Positions 21,386 to 23,334 of a stretch of DNA of 23,334 nt are shown piece by piece (the first letter of the stretch is position 1; each line of letters starts with the position of its first letter). The position numbers and the translations under genes were made by a program. Below the pieces are notes generated by a model. That model saw only the letters and a program-made list of their open reading frames with translations. It had not been told where the DNA came from and did not search any database. The stretch lies in the NCBI GenBank assembly GCA_014729315.1, contig WJKD01000721.1:1-23334 (forward strand), in the 5' to 3' direction. This stretch comes from Promethearchaeota archaeon. GTDB lineage: Archaea > Asgardarchaeota > Lokiarchaeia > Sigynarchaeales > SOKP01.

Positions 21386-22921
21386 ATGAAACTTAGAGTA
21401 AAAAAAATAGGATTTGAAACTGGAAAAATAAAAGATGTAATCATCAATGTGGAAGATGCTAAAAAACTTGGTCGGAAAGCAGGAGACAGAGTCGTTCTAA
21501 AAGATAAGCAATCTAACTCTTTGGATAAAAAATACAAAGTGGCTATTTTACAAATATCTTATTCTGATAGTGTAGTTGCTCCAGGGGAAATCGGAATATT
21601 CATAGATTCGATGAAAAATATAGAAGAGATCGAGGGAAGAGTACTTACAGTGAGACCCGCAGAACCTCCGGATTCTTTCATCTTTATCAAAAAAAAAATA
21701 AACGGAAATAAGTTGACCGGAGACGAGATCAACAGTATTATTTCAGACGCGACTTCTGGTCTACTTTCCCCGATTGAAATTGCCGCTTTCATCACGGGAG
21801 TTTTGATTAATCAGATGGACAACGAAGAGATGACGGCGCTTACGCATGCCGAAGCAAGAAGCGGAAATATCTTTGATTTTGGTCCCCAAGTTTATGACAA
21901 ACACAGTACGGGTGGGGTTCCCGGGAATAAAGTATCTTTAATTATTGTTCCTATCGTTGCAGCTGCAGGATTAACTATTCCCAAAACATCTACAAGAGCA
22001 ATTACTTCTCCCTCGGGCACAGCTGATTCTATGGAAGTTTTGACTCCCGTGGCATTTGAGTCAGAAGAGCTAAAGAAGATCGTCGCTCAACATAAGGCGT
22101 GCATTGTGTGGGGTGGAGCTTTGGACATATCTCCGGCAGATAATGTACTAATAGAAATTGAGCGACCGCTTCACATGGATCCCGTAGGTTTAATGATACC
22201 CTCAATACTCACAAAAAAATTAAGTATGGGCGTTAAACAGCTCGTTTTGGATATACCTGTTGGTTCGGGAACGAAGTTTCCCTCTCCTCACGATGGAAAG
22301 GAATTCGCTCACGTTTTTAAACACATTGCGAGAAATGTTGGAATAGAAGCTGAATGTGCACTTACTCTTGCCCATCAACCCATCGGTCATTGTATTGGAC
22401 CTGCGATCGAAGCTAAAGAGGCATTGACCCTTTTAAGAGATTATAATGTAGGCCCTAATTCGCTTATCGAAAAATCTACGGTGCTGGCTGGAATCTTATT
22501 AGAGATGGGCGGTAAAGCACGGGTTGGGAAGGGTCAGGTGTTAGCAAAAGAAATTCTTAGAACTGGTAGAGCATACACCAAAATGAAAGAAATAATTTCA
22601 GCGCAAGGGGGGAATCCAGATATAACCCCCGAGGAAATTAAGTTAGGACCTCACTCTGAAGATTTCATGTCTATAAAATCGGGTCACATAACTGAGGTCG
22701 ATAACGCTATTATAAATAGCATTGCTAAAGCAGCTGGTTGTCCTCACTCAAAAGGTGCGGGTGTAGAAATTTTTAAAAAACAGGGGGCTAAGATAGAAGA
22801 GGGAGATTTGATCTTTAGAGTTTATTCGGAAAGCCAATCCAAGTTAAAAAAAGCTATAAAAATTTACAATTCAACTGGCGGACCAATCATTCTCGGGGGA
22901 ATGATGATTGAACGCATATAA
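21386..22921 (+). CDS. deoA: AMP phosphorylase (archaeal DeoA-like)
   Basis: The enzyme splits AMP with phosphate to adenine and ribose 1,5-bisphosphate. This is the entry step of the archaeal pathway that continues through R15P isomerase and form III RuBisCO. At 511 aa it is of archaeal length, with the extra N-terminal beta domain (about 85 residues) that distinguishes it from bacterial thymidine phosphorylase. Signatures are KHSTGGVPGNKVSL (about 171-184) for phosphate binding, TSPSGTADSMEVL (about 207-219), and the downstream DPVGLMIPSILTKKLSMG. CMP and UMP can also be used by this family. ATG 21386 is taken. No RuBisCO or isomerase gene is in the window. It is 76 bases after the solenoid gene and may share its transcript. 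Confidence 0.93.
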   Translation: MKLRVKKIGFETGKIKDVIINVEDAKKLGRKAGDRVVLKDKQSNSLDKKYKVAILQISYSDSVVAPGEIGIFIDSMKNIEEIEGRVLTVRPAEPPDSFIFIKKKINGNKLTGDEINSIISDATSGLLSPIEIAAFITGVLINQMDNEEMTALTHAEARSGNIFDFGPQVYDKHSTGGVPGNKVSLIIVPIVAAAGLTIPKTSTRAITSPSGTADSMEVLTPVAFESEELKKIVAQHKACIVWGGALDISPADNVLIEIERPLHMDPVGLMIPSILTKKLSMGVKQLVLDIPVGSGTKFPSPHDGKEFAHVFKHIARNVGIEAECALTLAHQPIGHCIGPAIEAKEALTLLRDYNVGPNSLIEKSTVLAGILLEMGGKARVGKGQVLAKEILRTGRAYTKMKEIISAQGGNPDITPEEIKLGPHSEDFMSIKSGHITEVDNAIINSIAKAAGCPHSKGAGVEIFKKQGAKIEEGDLIFRVYSESQSKLKKAIKIYNSTGGPIILGGMMIERI

Positions 22922-23011
22922 TCCTTGCTTTTATGGAGCTCCTCCTCCTCTTTCTGCTTTTGAAAAGTTATATAACGCTCTTTTTTAAGTCTTTTCACTA
23001 TAATGTTGCAG

Positions 23012-23140
23012 TTATTTTTTAATCTTAATAGAATTTTTTTCAAACCAATCCTTTATCTCTTCAAACGATTTTGCTCCTTGAGCGACTTTTAGCGTAAAAT
23101 CTAAAATTTCTCCCTGAAGTGGAGAAAATTCGTAATTGCT
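23012..23140 (-). pseudogene. Start-less minus-strand coding remnant, 42 codons
   Basis: The minus-strand frame ending at TAA (23014-23012) encodes 42 protein-like residues (for example FSPLQGEILDFTLKV then FEEIKDWFEK) and is closed upstream by a stop at 23143-23141. It has no ATG, GTG or TTG start. A diverged copy of its first half lies about 113 bases further upstream with stops. The simplest reading is the C-terminal remnant of a duplicated, decayed gene. It could also be a real gene with an unrecognised start. Family unknown. Confidence 0.45.
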
Positions 23141-23247
23141 TTAATTTGAATTTGCACAAGAGATTAATTCTTGGATCGTATTCTGTAAGCTAATCAAAAA
23201 AAAATGAGCAAAATCTAAAATTTATCTTCATATAAGGGTGAAAATTC
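23093..23247. repeat. Imperfect direct repeat pair, about 40 bp, spaced 113 bp
   Basis: Copy A (about 23093-23134) and copy B (about 23208-23247) share AAAATCTAAAATTT exactly. After a diverged centre they share GGAGAAAATTC versus GGTGAAAATTC. On the minus strand both encode the start of the same peptide (E-F-S-P-L), and copy B then runs into a stop. Confidence 0.5.
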
Positions 23248-23334
23248 TTTTAATCATTCTGGATTTGAAGCGAAAGATCGATGTAAGAATTTTTCTCTTT
23301 CTTACCGATTTTAAACTTCTTAATATTACAGATA

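Larger units (their letters stand above)
22922..23334. other. 413-base region with gene debris only
   Basis: After AMP phosphorylase comes a T-rich stretch with a possible oligo-T stop near 22980, then the decayed minus-strand frame at 23012-23140 and an imperfect direct repeat of part of it at about 23208-23247. No intact gene, RNA or promoter is convincing up to the right edge. Confidence 0.5.

Noticed and set aside
1..23334. tRNA, rRNA, CRISPR arrays, insertion sequences or integrase attachment sites
   Set aside because: I looked for TTC-A/G-A loops with flanking stems, repeated spacers, transposase motifs and terminal inverted repeats, and found none that stand up by eye.

Overview
The window looks like chromosome from an Asgard archaeon, most likely of the Lokiarchaeia or close kin. 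The DNA is AT-rich. It carries archaeal-type promoters (TATA-like boxes), Shine-Dalgarno sites complementary to archaeal 16S rRNA, an archaeal AMP phosphorylase, an HdrA/MvhD electron-bifurcation pair, CooC and Sir2 proteins, and a NosD-like surface beta-helix protein of a style common in Loki genomes. The decisive clue is selenocysteine: hdrA and mvhD each contain two in-frame UGA codons exactly where homologues have cysteine. Multi-Sec HdrA and VhuD/MvhD proteins are established for Lokiarchaeota. Taxonomy is inferred, because no rRNA is present.

Layout. Positions 1-7000 hold mixed plus-strand genes: the end of an HdrC-like Fe-S protein, a tiny Lys-rich protein, a GPH-type sugar symporter, a secreted beta-helix protein, histidyl-tRNA synthetase and a kelch protein. 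A small minus-strand protein (7045-7200) is divergent from a plus-strand operon of Mrp/Nbp35 ATPase, IscU/NifU-like scaffold, thioredoxin-like protein and a zinc-ribbon TrmO-like protein (7424-9644). Facing it is a long minus-strand cluster (14478 down to 9710): small Cys4 protein, DtxR-like regulator, iron-sulfur flavoprotein-like protein, zinc-ribbon protein, second thioredoxin, Gly/Arg-rich zinc-ribbon miniprotein, CooC ATPase, sirtuin and OsmC. Then come pyrF, a four-cluster polyferredoxin, a small membrane protein on the opposite strand, the selenoprotein pair hdrA-mvhD, a TPR-type protein with a beta-rich C-terminus, and AMP phosphorylase. The last 400 bases hold decayed, duplicated coding debris.

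How it fits together. The central 7 kb reads as a redox and metallocofactor-maturation region. It contains two P-loop maturases (Mrp, CooC), an Fe-S scaffold, paired paralogous thioredoxins, an Fe-S flavoprotein, OsmC, many Cys4 miniproteins and a metalloregulator. Both arms are headed by the same palindrome, TGAATA-N2-TATTCA. It occurs twice in front of each arm, once on each side of a TATA-like box, which suggests one shared regulon. HdrA, MvhD and the polyferredoxin would be Fe-S- and Se-dependent electron-transfer clients.

The most noteworthy signals are (1) the four UGA(Sec) codons in hdrA-mvhD with a single candidate SECIS-like fold after mvhD, (2) the shared paired operators, (3) a DtxR-family protein that lacks most canonical metal ligands but keeps a Cys-x2-Glu-His motif, and (4) the TPR plus beta-sandwich protein. 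Function calls come from recognising motifs in the translations; no database search was run.
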